Positions 1 through 9,300 of a stretch of DNA of 64,000 nt are shown piece by piece (position 1 is the stretch's first letter; each line of letters starts with the position of its first letter). Both the position numbers and the translations under genes were made by a program. Below the pieces are notes generated by a model. It made no database searches and was not told the DNA's origin. It saw only the letters and a program-made list of their open reading frames with translations. Source of the stretch: Paraburkholderia antibiotica (lineage in GTDB: Bacteria > Pseudomonadota > Gammaproteobacteria > Burkholderiales > Burkholderiaceae); assembly GCF_012927125.1 (NCBI RefSeq), contig NZ_JABBFZ010000015.1, forward strand, positions 1 to 64,000, read 5' to 3'.

Positions 1-724
1 CGACTTCGTTCGGGTTGATGAAGTGCGTCATGCCGAACTTCTTCGCGAGTTCGACGCGGCCCGGGTTCAGATCGACACCGATGATCTTGTCCGCGCCGAC
101 CATCTTCGCGCCCTGGATCACGTTCAGCCCGATGCCGCCGAGACCGAACACGACCACGTTCGCACCCGCCTCGACCTTCGCCGAATACACCACCGCGCCG
201 ACGCCAGTCGTCACGCCACAGCCGATGTAGCAGATCTTGTCGAACGGTGCGTCTTCACGGACCTTCGCGACCGCGATCTCCGGCACGACGATGTAGTTCG
301 AGAACGTCGAGGTGCCCATGTAATGGAACAGCGGCTTGCCGTCGAGCGAGAAGCGCGAGGTCGCGTCGGGCATCAGACCCTTGCCTTGCGTCGAGCGGAT
401 CGCCTGACACAGGTTGGTCTTGCGCGACAGGCAGAACTTGCACTGACGGCACTCGGGCGTGTAGAGCGGAATCACGTGGTCGCCCTTCTTCAGCGTGCCG
501 ACGCCGGGACCGGTATCGACGATCACGCCCGCGCCTTCGTGGCCGAGAATCGCCGGGAAGATGCCTTCGGGATCCGCGCCCGATAGCGTGTAGTAGTCGG
601 TGTGGCAGATGCCCGTCGCCTTCACTTCGATCAGGACTTCACCGGCGCGCGGGCCTTCGAGATCGACTTCCTCGATCGTCAACGGGGCGCCGGCTTTCCA
701 TGCGATTGCTGCTTTGGTCTTCAT
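1..724 (-). CDS. adhC: S-(hydroxymethyl)glutathione dehydrogenase / class III alcohol dehydrogenase (partial, C-terminus outside window)
   Basis: Cytosolic zinc- and NAD-dependent enzyme that oxidises S-(hydroxymethyl)glutathione in formaldehyde detoxification. The N-terminal 241 codons are present of about 368 expected. Visible are the opening MKTKAAIAWKAG, the GICHTD motif with a catalytic zinc ligand, and the structural-zinc cluster CRQCKFCLSRKTNLC. The start at 724 follows AGGAG (CACAGGAGCATTGACGATG), a well-spaced ribosome site. The gene runs off the left edge, so partners such as an S-formylglutathione hydrolase cannot be seen. The family call is secure. Regulation is unknown, because the 325-base upstream gap holds only a hairpin. 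Confidence 0.95.
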   Translation of the reverse strand, partial: MKTKAAIAWKAGAPLTIEEVDLEGPRAGEVLIEVKATGICHTDYYTLSGADPEGIFPAILGHEGAGVIVDTGPGVGTLKKGDHVIPLYTPECRQCKFCLSRKTNLCQAIRSTQGKGLMPDATSRFSLDGKPLFHYMGTSTFSNYIVVPEIAVAKVREDAPFDKICYIGCGVTTGVGAVVYSAKVEAGANVVVFGLGGIGLNVIQGAKMVGADKIIGVDLNPGRVELAKKFGMTHFINPNEV

Positions 725-1049
725 CGTCAATGCTCCTGTGAATCGGTGAGTCTGGGTGATTGCGTGATGCGCGTCGCGGTTCGATGGGCCGCGGCGCGCG
801 CGTGTTCGGGTTGCCGATCGATGCCGGCGATGACTGCGGTGCTATCGATGCTGCGTGGTCTCGCGGCATCGATAGCATCGCGGCCGCGTCATGCTCGCTC
901 GTGTCATATGCGTGTCATGCGTGCCATTCGCGCCACGCGCGTGGGCGGCAAGTTGTAGCGTCGCGCGCCGCAGAGGGCTGTGGCGCGCGGGAAGCGTAAT
1001 GGTATTGCAAAGCACGGCGCGGCATTGTCTGAAACTGATAAAAGCTTGG
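725..1049. other. Intergenic stretch with one perfect inverted repeat
   Basis: No convincing gene here; the ORFs crossing it are shadows of xylB or random open frames in GC-rich DNA. The only structure is a perfect 11-bp inverted repeat, GCTATCGATGC at 841-851 and its complement at 866-876, with a 14-base spacer. It lies downstream of xylB and upstream of adhC. It could terminate xylB transcripts, although it has no T-run, or be an operator for adhC. Confidence 0.6.
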
Positions 1050-2567
1050 CTAGCGCCGCGGCGCGCCGCCGAACCACGGCTCGACGCGTCCATACAGATC
1101 GACGAAGCGCGCATAGCGTTCGGCCAGCGCCGCGTCGCCGCGCGGAGCCGCGACGCGCGTCGCGCCCGGCGCGAGCGTGGCGAGATCGCGCGTCTGCCAA
1201 TGACCGCACGCGAGACCGCCGAGTATCGCCGCACCGCGCGGCGCCGCGTTCGGACAATCGACCGCGTGCAGTTCGACGTCGAGCGCATCGGCGAGCAGTT
1301 GACGCCAGCGGGCATCGACGGAACCGCCGCCCGCGAGCTTGAGCGCCGTCACCGGCGCACCGCTCGCGCGAATCGCATCGAGCCCGGCGCGCAGCGAAAA
1401 CGCGACGCCTTCGAATGCGGCACGCATCATCGCGCCGCGCGTGTGTTCGAGCGACAGGCCAAGCCAGCCGCCACGCGCCTGCGGGTTCAGCCACGGCGTG
1501 CGCTCGCCGGTCAGGTACGGCAGGAAGGTGAGGCTCGGCGGTGTTGGGGGTGCGGCTTGTGGTGCAGCGTCAACTCCCGCACGCGCCGGTGCACTGAACG
1601 ACGCGCCAGGCACTGCCCCCATCGCTACGTTGTCCGGAATATCGAACGCTTGCCGATAAGCGTCCGCCCACTCGTACGACAGCCAGCCGCGCACCCGCTC
1701 CAACGCGATGCCGACGTTCTGCATCGCCGCCATCCGATACCAGTGATCGCTCGCCGCGCGATAGCAATGCAGGCCTTTCAGCGGCGCGGGTTCGTCGCTG
1801 GCGAGCACGACGATCTGTCCGCCCGTGCCGGTGGTCAGGAGCGCGTCGCCGGCGCGCACGAGTCCGCTGCCGAGCGCCGCGCACGGCGTGTCCGCCGCGC
1901 CGGTCGCGAGCACGATGCCGGCGCGCAGGCCGAGTGCCTGCGCGGCCTGCGCCGACAACGTGCCGGCCGCCGCATACGACGGCATCGACGGCGCGAACCA
2001 GTCGCGCGGAATCTCGAGTCGCGCAAGCAGCGCCGCGTCCCACTCGCCGGCGGGATTGGCGAGCGCGGTCGCGCAGGCATCGGACGCATCGGTGACGTAC
2101 GCGCCGCCGAGCGCGACGCGCAGCCAGTCCTTCGGCTGCAATGCCCAACGCGTGCGGTGCGCGCTGCCCGGTTCGTGCAGCACGATCCAGCGCAACAGCG
2201 GGCCGGCCATGCCGGGCGAGACCGGATTCGGCTGCGGCTCGGGCCATGCGTCGAGCAGATCGACGGCGCGCGAGTCCGGCCACAGCATCGCGGGACGCAC
2301 GGCCGCGCCGCTCGCGTCGAGCAGCACGACGCCGTGCATCTGGCCGGAAAAACCGATCGCGCGCACGCCGTCGCGCAACGCTTGCGGCAGCCGCGCCATC
2401 GCGTCGGCGAGCGCGGACCACCAGGTTTTCACGTCGATCTCGGCCCAGCCCGCGTGCGGCGTATCGAGCGCATAAGCGACGCTCGATACCGCCTGCTCGC
2501 GTCCCTGTTCGTCGACGATTGCCGCTTTCAGGGAGCCGGTGCCGAGGTCGATGCCGAGAAAACTCAT
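1050..2567 (-). CDS. xylB: Xylulokinase (FGGY family)
   Basis: Phosphorylates D-xylulose to xylulose 5-phosphate using ATP in the cytosol, linking xylose or xylitol catabolism to the pentose phosphate pathway. The 505-residue length is normal for the family. The N-terminal phosphate-binding motif FLGIDLGTGSLKAA is at residues 3-16, the substrate-side GFSGQMHGVV motif lies near residue 80, and the C-terminal domain carries LKLAGGGSVDARWRQLLAD. No xylose isomerase, ABC transporter or regulator is beside it in this window. The start lacks a strong ribosome site, so the exact first codon is less certain. A related FGGY kinase with another sugar substrate cannot be excluded. Confidence 0.92.
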   Translation of the reverse strand: MSFLGIDLGTGSLKAAIVDEQGREQAVSSVAYALDTPHAGWAEIDVKTWWSALADAMARLPQALRDGVRAIGFSGQMHGVVLLDASGAAVRPAMLWPDSRAVDLLDAWPEPQPNPVSPGMAGPLLRWIVLHEPGSAHRTRWALQPKDWLRVALGGAYVTDASDACATALANPAGEWDAALLARLEIPRDWFAPSMPSYAAAGTLSAQAAQALGLRAGIVLATGAADTPCAALGSGLVRAGDALLTTGTGGQIVVLASDEPAPLKGLHCYRAASDHWYRMAAMQNVGIALERVRGWLSYEWADAYRQAFDIPDNVAMGAVPGASFSAPARAGVDAAPQAAPPTPPSLTFLPYLTGERTPWLNPQARGGWLGLSLEHTRGAMMRAAFEGVAFSLRAGLDAIRASGAPVTALKLAGGGSVDARWRQLLADALDVELHAVDCPNAAPRGAAILGGLACGHWQTRDLATLAPGATRVAAPRGDAALAERYARFVDLYGRVEPWFGGAPRR

Positions 2568-3012
2568 GGGCGTTGGGTGTCGGATAAGACGTTGAAAAGA
2601 GGATGAAGAATGGCACCGGAAACGGCGCCGATCGAAACACCGCGCGAACGGCCGACGCTTTTCGCCAAACCTCGGGCTCGCGCCCGTTTCGCGGGTTAAC
2701 CCCGCCCCGCCGCGCGCCGCTGCAAAACAGGACTATGTGCGAGGCCTGATACACGTCATTGATTCTCACACATATCCCCACGCGTCACGTAGCGGCGGCC
2801 TGCACGCAACGACCTGCCCGGATTCGCCGCCGCGCCGGGCTCCGCGCCGATCCACGCGCGATCGGCCGCTCACGCGCCTTGAATTCGCCTTTCAAATCGG
2901 GCACGCGCATATCGTCGCCGGGAATGCCGGAATAGCCGCGCGTGGTCTTGTTGCGCTTTTTCGTCCCCGATACCTTGGAGTCATTCCAAACGAGATGGTG
3001 GAGAGAGACGAT
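2568..3012. promoter_or_regulatory. Divergent intergenic region between xylB and the NCS2 permease
   Basis: This 445-base gap separates two divergently transcribed genes and must hold both promoters. Long open frames run through it, one of them an in-frame upstream extension of the permease, but nothing in them resembles a protein family. No unambiguous -35/-10 pair or operator could be assigned by eye. Confidence 0.45.
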
Positions 3013-4422
3013 ATGCAAGCGAACGCGGTTCACCCGTGCGACGAACGCCTGCCCGCGGGCCAGTTGCTCACCCTCGGTATCCAGCACGTCCTGGTCATGT
3101 ACGCCGGCGCGGTCGCGGTGCCGCTGATCATCGGCGCGGCGCTGAAGCTGCCGAAAGATCAGATCGCGTTCCTGATCAGCGCCGATCTGTTTTCCTGCGG
3201 CATCGCCACGTTGATCCAGACGCTCGGGCTGTGGATCTTCGGCATCCGGCTGCCGGTCATCATGGGCTGCACGTTCGCCGCGGTCGGGCCGATGGTCGCG
3301 ATCGGCACCAATCCGTCGCTGGGCATCCTCGATATCTTCGGCTCGACGATCGCGGCCGGCGTGATCGGCATCCTGCTCGCGCCGATGGTCGGCAAGCTGT
3401 TGCGCTTCTTCCCGCCGGTCGTGATCGGCGTGGTGATCTCGGTGATCGGGCTCTCGCTGATGGAAGTCGGCATCAACTGGGCAGCCGGTGGTGTCGGTAA
3501 TCCCGACTACGGCAATCCGGTCTACCTGGGCCTGTCGCTGCTCGTGCTGACCTTGATCCTGCTCATCAACAAGTTCGCCAAAGGTTTCATCGCCAATATC
3601 TCGGTGCTGCTCGGCATCGTCGCGGGCTTCGTGATCGCGCTGCTGCTCGGCCGCGTCAACATGGACGGCGTCACGCACGCACCGTGGGTCGGCATCGTGA
3701 TGCCGTTCCACTTCGGCCTGCCGCACTTCGATCCGCTCGCCATCGCGACGATGGTCACCGTGATGTTCGTCACCTTCATCGAATCGACCGGGATGTTTCT
3801 CGCGGTCGGCGACATGGTAGACCGGCCGGTCGATCAGAAGACGCTGGTGCGCGGTCTGCGCGTCGACGGGCTCGGCACGCTGATCGGCGGCATCTTCAAC
3901 TCGTTTCCGCATACGTCGTTTTCGCAGAACGTCGGGCTGATCGGTGTGACCGGCGTGAAGAGCCGCTTCGTCTGCGCGATGGGCGGCGTGATTCTCGTGC
4001 TGCTCGGCCTGTTTCCGAAGATGGCGCAGGTGGTCGCGTCGGTGCCGGCGTTCGTGCTCGGCGGCGCGGGCATCGTGATGTTCGGGATGGTCGCGGCGAA
4101 CGGGATCAAGGTGCTGTCGCGGGTCGACTTCGTGAGAAATCACCACAACCTGTTCATCGTCGCGGTCAGCATCGGGCTCGGGCTCGTGCCGGTCGTGTCG
4201 CCGCGCTTCTTCGCGCAACTGCCGCCGGCGCTGTCGCCGCTGCTGCATAGCGGGATTCTGCTGGCGTCGGTATCGGCGGTCGTGCTGAACCTGATCTTCA
4301 ACGGCGTCAAAAGCGAGAAGAAAGCCAAGTGCGAGATTCGCCGCGCCGGCCACGATCTCGATGCGCGCGCGGGCGGCGAGCCGCAACACAACGAGATGCT
4401 GCGGGCGGCGGATTTGCATTGA
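3013..4422 (+). CDS. Nucleobase:cation symporter-2 (NCS2) family permease, xanthine/urate/uracil type
   Basis: Inner-membrane proton-coupled importer of a purine or pyrimidine base. The 469-residue protein has 12-14 hydrophobic segments, the family motif FSQNVGLIGVTGVKSRF in the second half, and the conserved FVTFIESTGMFLAVG helix before it. The sequence resembles the xanthine/uric acid branch more than UraA, but substrate cannot be read from sequence alone. I chose ATG 3013 because GGAG at 3000-3003 lies 9 bases upstream; an in-frame ATG at 2995 lacks a comparable site, and the frame is open much further upstream without family similarity. The C-terminal 40 residues are polar and cytoplasmic. 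No purine catabolic genes are adjacent. Confidence 0.9.
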   Translation: MQANAVHPCDERLPAGQLLTLGIQHVLVMYAGAVAVPLIIGAALKLPKDQIAFLISADLFSCGIATLIQTLGLWIFGIRLPVIMGCTFAAVGPMVAIGTNPSLGILDIFGSTIAAGVIGILLAPMVGKLLRFFPPVVIGVVISVIGLSLMEVGINWAAGGVGNPDYGNPVYLGLSLLVLTLILLINKFAKGFIANISVLLGIVAGFVIALLLGRVNMDGVTHAPWVGIVMPFHFGLPHFDPLAIATMVTVMFVTFIESTGMFLAVGDMVDRPVDQKTLVRGLRVDGLGTLIGGIFNSFPHTSFSQNVGLIGVTGVKSRFVCAMGGVILVLLGLFPKMAQVVASVPAFVLGGAGIVMFGMVAANGIKVLSRVDFVRNHHNLFIVAVSIGLGLVPVVSPRFFAQLPPALSPLLHSGILLASVSAVVLNLIFNGVKSEKKAKCEIRRAGHDLDARAGGEPQHNEMLRAADLH

Positions 4423-4450
4423 GTCGCGGGGGGTGTTGTTAATGCTTTGC

Positions 4451-4670
4451 GATGCGGCGGGCGGGCTGCGTTGATCGGGTGGCGCAGGGGCTTGGACGAG
4501 CAGAATGACGAAGCCGAAGCCGAAGCCGAAGCCGAAGCCGAAGCCGCTGCGAAGTTTGCTCGGGTTTCGATGCGACGAGCGGGCTTCGTTAAACAGCTGG
4601 CGCAGGGGCTTAGACGAACACCAGGACGAAGACGAAGACGCCGCGAAGTCTGTCTGGGCTCTGTCCGACT
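4451..4670. repeat. Imperfect tandem duplication, period about 118 bp
   Basis: 4451-4513 and 4569-4631 align base for base with only scattered differences. Both contain GGCGCAGGGGCTT-GACGA and end in GACGAAG. The similarity continues from GCGAAGTTTGCTCGGGTTTCG in unit 1 to GCGAAGTCTGTCTGGGCTCTG in unit 2. Unit 1 is longer because the hexamer array expanded within it. Confidence 0.7.
4510..4545 (+). repeat. Hexanucleotide repeat (GAAGCC)6
   Basis: Six perfect head-to-tail copies of GAAGCC, followed by GCTGCGAAG. The equivalent part of the second duplication unit has only a short GACGAAGACGAAGACG run. This is a simple-sequence tract in non-coding DNA and a likely slippage site. Confidence 0.95.
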
Positions 4671-4722
4671 GAGTTCGGCGCGACTCACCTCGATTCGCAC
4701 GACACCGAACGCCACGCCTAAA

Positions 4723-4750
4723 AAAACGCCACGGCATGCCGTGGCGTTTT
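4723..4750. terminator. Bidirectional rho-independent terminator
   Basis: A perfect 28-base palindrome: AAAACGCCACGG, then GCAT centre, mirrored into CCGTGGCGTTTT, with an A-run on one side and a T-run on the other. It lies between the convergent NCS2 permease and the efflux operon and can terminate both. Confidence 0.92.
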
Positions 4751-4860
4751 CATTTGCTTCAACGCTTTGCGCTAGCGAGACAAGCTTGCGTGTACGACAC
4801 CAGCCGTCGCAAGCCCGTCACACCAGCGCGTCGCTCAGCGCTCGATCAACGACTCGAAGC

Positions 4861-6381
4861 TCACCCCGCCGTCGCCGCCGAAGCCGCGACCGGCGCGCTC
4901 GCCGCACCGTAGTCGACCGGCGCGTCGGCGGGACGCGGCTGGTCGCCGGTGTGCTCGATCCAGCCGCCGCCGAGCGCCTGGTACAGCGTGACCAGGTTCT
5001 GCAGGCGCTGCATGCGCGCGGTGATCAGCGACTGCTGCGACGAGTACAGATCGGTCTGCGCGGTCAGCACCGCCAGATAGCTGTCGACGCCGTTCTTGTA
5101 GCGCAGGTTCGACAGATCGAGACGACGCTGCTCGGCCGACGTGTTGCGCTCGAGCGCCTGGATCTGCTGATCGTAGGTGCCGCGCGCCGCGAGACCGTCC
5201 GCCACTTCGCGGAAGGCCGTCTGGATCGCCTTTTCGTACGTGGCGATCTGCTCCTTCTTCTGGATGTTGGCCAGATTCAGGTTCGCGATGTTCTGCCCGC
5301 CCTCGAAGATCGGCAACGTGATCGACGGCGCGAAGCTCCACGCCGCCGAACCCGGCTTGAACAGGCCGCCGAGCGTCGGGCTCAGCGTGCCGAAGCTGCC
5401 GGTCAGCGAGACCTTCGGGAAGAACGCCGCGCGCGCCGCGCCGATGTTCGCGTTGGCCGCGAGCAGGTTCTGCTCGGCCTCCATGATGTCGGGACGACGC
5501 GTCAGCAGGTCGGACGGCAGACCCGCCGGAATGTCGGTGAGCAGGTTCTGGTCGTTCAGCGGCAGGCCGCTCGGCAGATCGTCGGGCAGCGGCTCGCCGA
5601 TCAGCAGCACCAGCGCATTCACCGCCTGCGCGCGCAGACGCGCCTGCGCCTGCAGGTTGGCGTTCGCGGTTTCGACCACCGTTTGCGCCTGCCGCAGATC
5701 GAGTTCCGAACCGGTGCCGTTGTCGAACTGCAGCTTCGTGATCCGGTACGACTCCTGCGCGTTCGTCAACGTGTCCTGCGTCACCTTCAGCAGGTCGTCG
5801 AGTTCGAGCAACGTCAGATACTGGTTCGCGACCTGCGAGACCAGCGAGATTTCCGCCGCCTTGCGCGCCTGGGTCGTGCCGAGGTAAGTCGCCAACGCCT
5901 GATCCTTCAGGCTTTGAATACGCCCGAAGAAGTCGATTTCCCACGACGCGTTCAAGCCCACCGAATACGTCGTGGAAATGGTCGGCGCGACGGGCGACAC
6001 CAGCAGGTCGCGCGGCGTGCGCTGCCGGCTTTCCGAAGCAGCCGCGTCGAGCGTCGGGAACAGCCCCGCGCGCACGATCCGGTACTGCGCCGCCGACGCC
6101 TGCATGTTCAGCACCGACACACGCAGATCGCGGTTGTTCTTCAGCGCGATTTCGATCAGCTGCTGCAGACGCTGATCGACGAAGAAGTCGCGCCAGCCGA
6201 TGTCGGCGGCGGCCTGACCGTTCGCGCTATGCGCGCCGGGCGCGCCCGGCTGCTGGTCATACACGCCGCCCGTCGGGAAGGTGGCCGTCACGGGCTCGGC
6301 CGGGCGCTCGTAATGCGGCGCCAGCGTGCAACCCGTGGCGAGCAATGTCACCGCCACTGCAATCAAAGAGTGTTTTTGCAT
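4861..6381 (-). CDS. oprB: Outer-membrane channel lipoprotein of RND efflux system (NodT/OprM family)
   Basis: The 506-residue protein forms the TolC-like outer-membrane exit duct of the tripartite pump encoded just upstream. The N-terminus MQKHSLIAVAVTLLATGC is a lipoprotein signal, with Cys18 as the acylated residue. Two OEP repeats with long helices follow (for example ALKNNRDLRVSVLNM and the later FREVADGLAARGTYDQQ). It is the last gene of the bpeA-bpeB-oprB-like operon, with only one base between the pump stop (6383) and this start, so translation is probably coupled. An in-frame ATG four codons earlier (6393) is possible. Genus-level homology to Burkholderia OprB is likely, but exact orthology was not tested. 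Confidence 0.93.
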   Translation of the reverse strand: MQKHSLIAVAVTLLATGCTLAPHYERPAEPVTATFPTGGVYDQQPGAPGAHSANGQAAADIGWRDFFVDQRLQQLIEIALKNNRDLRVSVLNMQASAAQYRIVRAGLFPTLDAAASESRQRTPRDLLVSPVAPTISTTYSVGLNASWEIDFFGRIQSLKDQALATYLGTTQARKAAEISLVSQVANQYLTLLELDDLLKVTQDTLTNAQESYRITKLQFDNGTGSELDLRQAQTVVETANANLQAQARLRAQAVNALVLLIGEPLPDDLPSGLPLNDQNLLTDIPAGLPSDLLTRRPDIMEAEQNLLAANANIGAARAAFFPKVSLTGSFGTLSPTLGGLFKPGSAAWSFAPSITLPIFEGGQNIANLNLANIQKKEQIATYEKAIQTAFREVADGLAARGTYDQQIQALERNTSAEQRRLDLSNLRYKNGVDSYLAVLTAQTDLYSSQQSLITARMQRLQNLVTLYQALGGGWIEHTGDQPRPADAPVDYGAASAPVAASAATAG

Positions 6382-6382
6382 C

Positions 6383-9300
6383 TCAATGCCCATCCTTGCC
6401 CGAGCCATTGCTATCCGACCCGCTGGCCGAGTCACCCGCCGCACCACCTTGCGGATCGTGCGGATGGTGCTGTTCGTAGTGGCGCAGCGCCTCATCCGGG
6501 TCTTCCTTCTCGCCGCCGAACTTCGCGCGGATCACGACGAAGAACATCGGGATCATGAAGATCGCGAGGAAGGTCGCCGTCAACATCCCGCCGATCACGC
6601 CGGTACCGATCGCGTGCTGGCTTGCCGAGCCCGCGCCGTTACTGATCGCGAGCGGCAGCACGCCGAGAATGAACGCGAGCGACGTCATCAGAATCGGCCG
6701 CAAGCGCAGACGGGCGGCTTCGAGCGCGGCCTCGATCGGCCCCATCCCTTCGCTCTGCTGCAACTCGCGTGCGAATTCGACGATCAGAATCGCGTTCTTC
6801 GCCGACAGACCCACCGTGGTCAACAGACCCACCTGGAAGAACACGTCGTTCTCGAGCCCGCGCAGCGTGGCCGCCAGCAGCGCGCCGATCACGCCGAGCG
6901 GCACCACCATGATCACCGAGAACGGGATCGACCAGCTTTCATACAGCGCTGCCAGACACAGGAACACGACGAGGATCGAGATGCCGTACAGAATCGGCGC
7001 CTGCGAACCCGACTGACGTTCCTGCAGCGACAGACCGGTCCACTCGTAGCCGACACCGGCCGGCAGCTTGGTGACGAGCGCTTCCATCGCCGCCATCGCC
7101 TGACCGGTCGACTTGCCCGGCGCGGCCGCCCCCTGGATTTCCACCGACGAGATACCGTTGTAACGCTCGAGCTTCGGCGAACCGTAAATCCACTCGGTGT
7201 TCGCGAAGGCCGAGAACGGCACCATCGCGCCCGCGCTGTTACGCACGAACCAGGCACTCACGTCTTCCGGTTTCATCCGGAACGGCGCATCGCCCTGCAG
7301 GTACACCTTCTTGATCCGGCCGTCGGTATCGAGGAAGTTGTTCACGTATGCCGACGCCCACGCGACCGAGAAGGTCGTGTTGATATCGGACACGGACACG
7401 CCGAGCGCCTGGGCCTTCTCACGATCGATATTCACCTTGAACTGCGGCGTATCGTTCAGGCCGTTCGGACGCACCTGTGCGAGCGTCGGGTCCTTCGCGG
7501 CGAGACCGAGCAGCATGTTGCGCGCTTCCATCAACTTCGCGTGGCCGAGACCCGCACGATCCTGCAACTGGAAGTCGAAACCCGCGGCGGTGCCGAGTTC
7601 AGGAATGGACGGCGGATTGACCGGGAACACCGTCGCGTTCTTGTAGCCCGCGAAGTGCATGTACAACCGGCCAACCAGCGCCTGCACCTTCTGGTCCGCA
7701 TGCTGGCGTTGCCCGTAGTCCTTCATCCGCACGAACACGAGACCCGCGTTCTGACCACGACCGGCGAAGCTGAAACCGTTCACCGTGAAGGTCGACTCGA
7801 CGATCGCCTTCTCGTCGTTGAGCAGGTAATCGGACACGTCCTTCAGGGCGCGCGCGGTGGTTTCCTGAGTGGAACCCGACGGCGTCTGCACCAGCACGAA
7901 CATCGTGCCCTGATCTTCGTCAGGCAGGAACGACTTCGGCAGTTTGACGAACAGCAGCCCCACCGCGAAGATCACCACCATATAGATGATCAGCCAGCGG
8001 CCCGAGCGCTTGATCACGTGGTGCACGCCCGAGTGATATTTGTCGCGGCTCGAATTGAAGGTGCGGTTGAACCAGCCGAAAAAGCCGGTGGCCTTTTCGT
8101 GATGCCCCTTCGGAATCGGCTTGAGGATCGTCGCGCACAAGGCCGGCGTCAGAATCAATGCGACCAGCACGGACAGCACCATCGCCGCAACGATCGTCAA
8201 CGAGAACTGCCGGTAAATCGCGCCGACCGAGCCGCCCGAGAACGCCACCGGCACGAACACCGCCGACAGCACGAGCGCGACGCCGATCAGCGCGCCGGTG
8301 ATCTGGTCCATCGCCTTGCGGGTCGCTTCGCGAGGCGATAAACCCTCCTCCTGCATCACCCGCTCGACGTTTTCCACCACCACGATCGCATCGTCCACCA
8401 GCAGACCGATCGCGAGCACGAGACCGAACATCGACAGCACGTTGATCGAGAAGCCGACCACGCTCATGACCGCGAACGTGCCGAGCAGCACCACCGGCAC
8501 CGCGATCGTCGGGATCAGCGTGGCGCGCAGGTTCTGCAGGAACAGGTACATGACCAGGAACACCAGCACGATACCTTCGAGCAGCGTCTTGACCACTTCT
8601 TCGATCGACAGACGCACGAACGGCGTGGTGTCGTACGGATACTGGACCACCAGACCGTGCGGGAAATACTTCGACAGTTCGGCGATCTTCGCGCGCACCG
8701 CCTTCGCGGTAGCGAGCGCGTTCGCGCCGGTGGCCAGCTGGATACCGAAGCCGGCGGTCGGCTGACCGTTGTACTTGGTGTCGAAGTTGTAGTTTTCGCC
8801 GCCGAGCTCGATGTGCGCGACATCGCGCAGACGCACCTGCGAGCCGTCCTGGTTGACCTTCAGCAGAATGTTGCCGAACTGCTCGGGCGTGTTGAGCAGC
8901 GTGGCCTGCGTGATGGTGGCCTGCAGCACCTGACCCGGCACCGACGGCGTGCCGCCGAGCGCGCCGCCCGCGATCTGCACGTTCTGCGACTGCAGCGCGG
9001 CTTCGACGTCGACCGGCGTGAGGCTGAAGTTATTCAGCTTGTTCGCGTCGAGCCAGATTCGCATCGCGTACTGCGAGCCGAACAGCGTCACCGTACCCAC
9101 GCCGTCGATACGGCTGACCGGATCCTGAATGTTCGACGCCACGTAGTTCGCGAGGTCGTACTTGCTCATGCTGCCGTCTTCGGACACGAACGCCATCACC
9201 AGCAGGAAGCTGCTGCTCGACTTCGTGACCTTGGTACCGAGCTGCTGCACGACCTGCGGCAGCAGCGGCGTGGCGAGCTGCAGCTTGTTCTGCACCTGCA

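Larger units (their letters stand above)
4423..4860. other. Non-coding stretch with partial tandem duplication, repeats and a terminator
   Basis: The gap between the permease and the efflux outer-membrane gene (convergent) has no recognisable gene. It holds an imperfect tandem duplication (about 4451-4568 and 4569-4670), a hexanucleotide repeat inside the first copy, and a bidirectional terminator at 4723-4750. Long open frames through it on both strands read as low-complexity repeats. Confidence 0.65.

Noticed and set aside
891..2606. Very long plus-strand open frame opposite xylB
   Set aside because: Arg-rich translation without family similarity; it is the complement of a well-supported kinase gene in GC-rich DNA.
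2737..3012. N-terminal extension of the NCS2 permease
   Set aside because: The frame is open, but the residues are unlike any permease and a good ribosome site lies just before ATG 3013.
4447..6558. 703-codon plus-strand frame through the GAAGCC repeat
   Set aside because: It is the shadow of the outer-membrane efflux gene plus repeat-derived low complexity.
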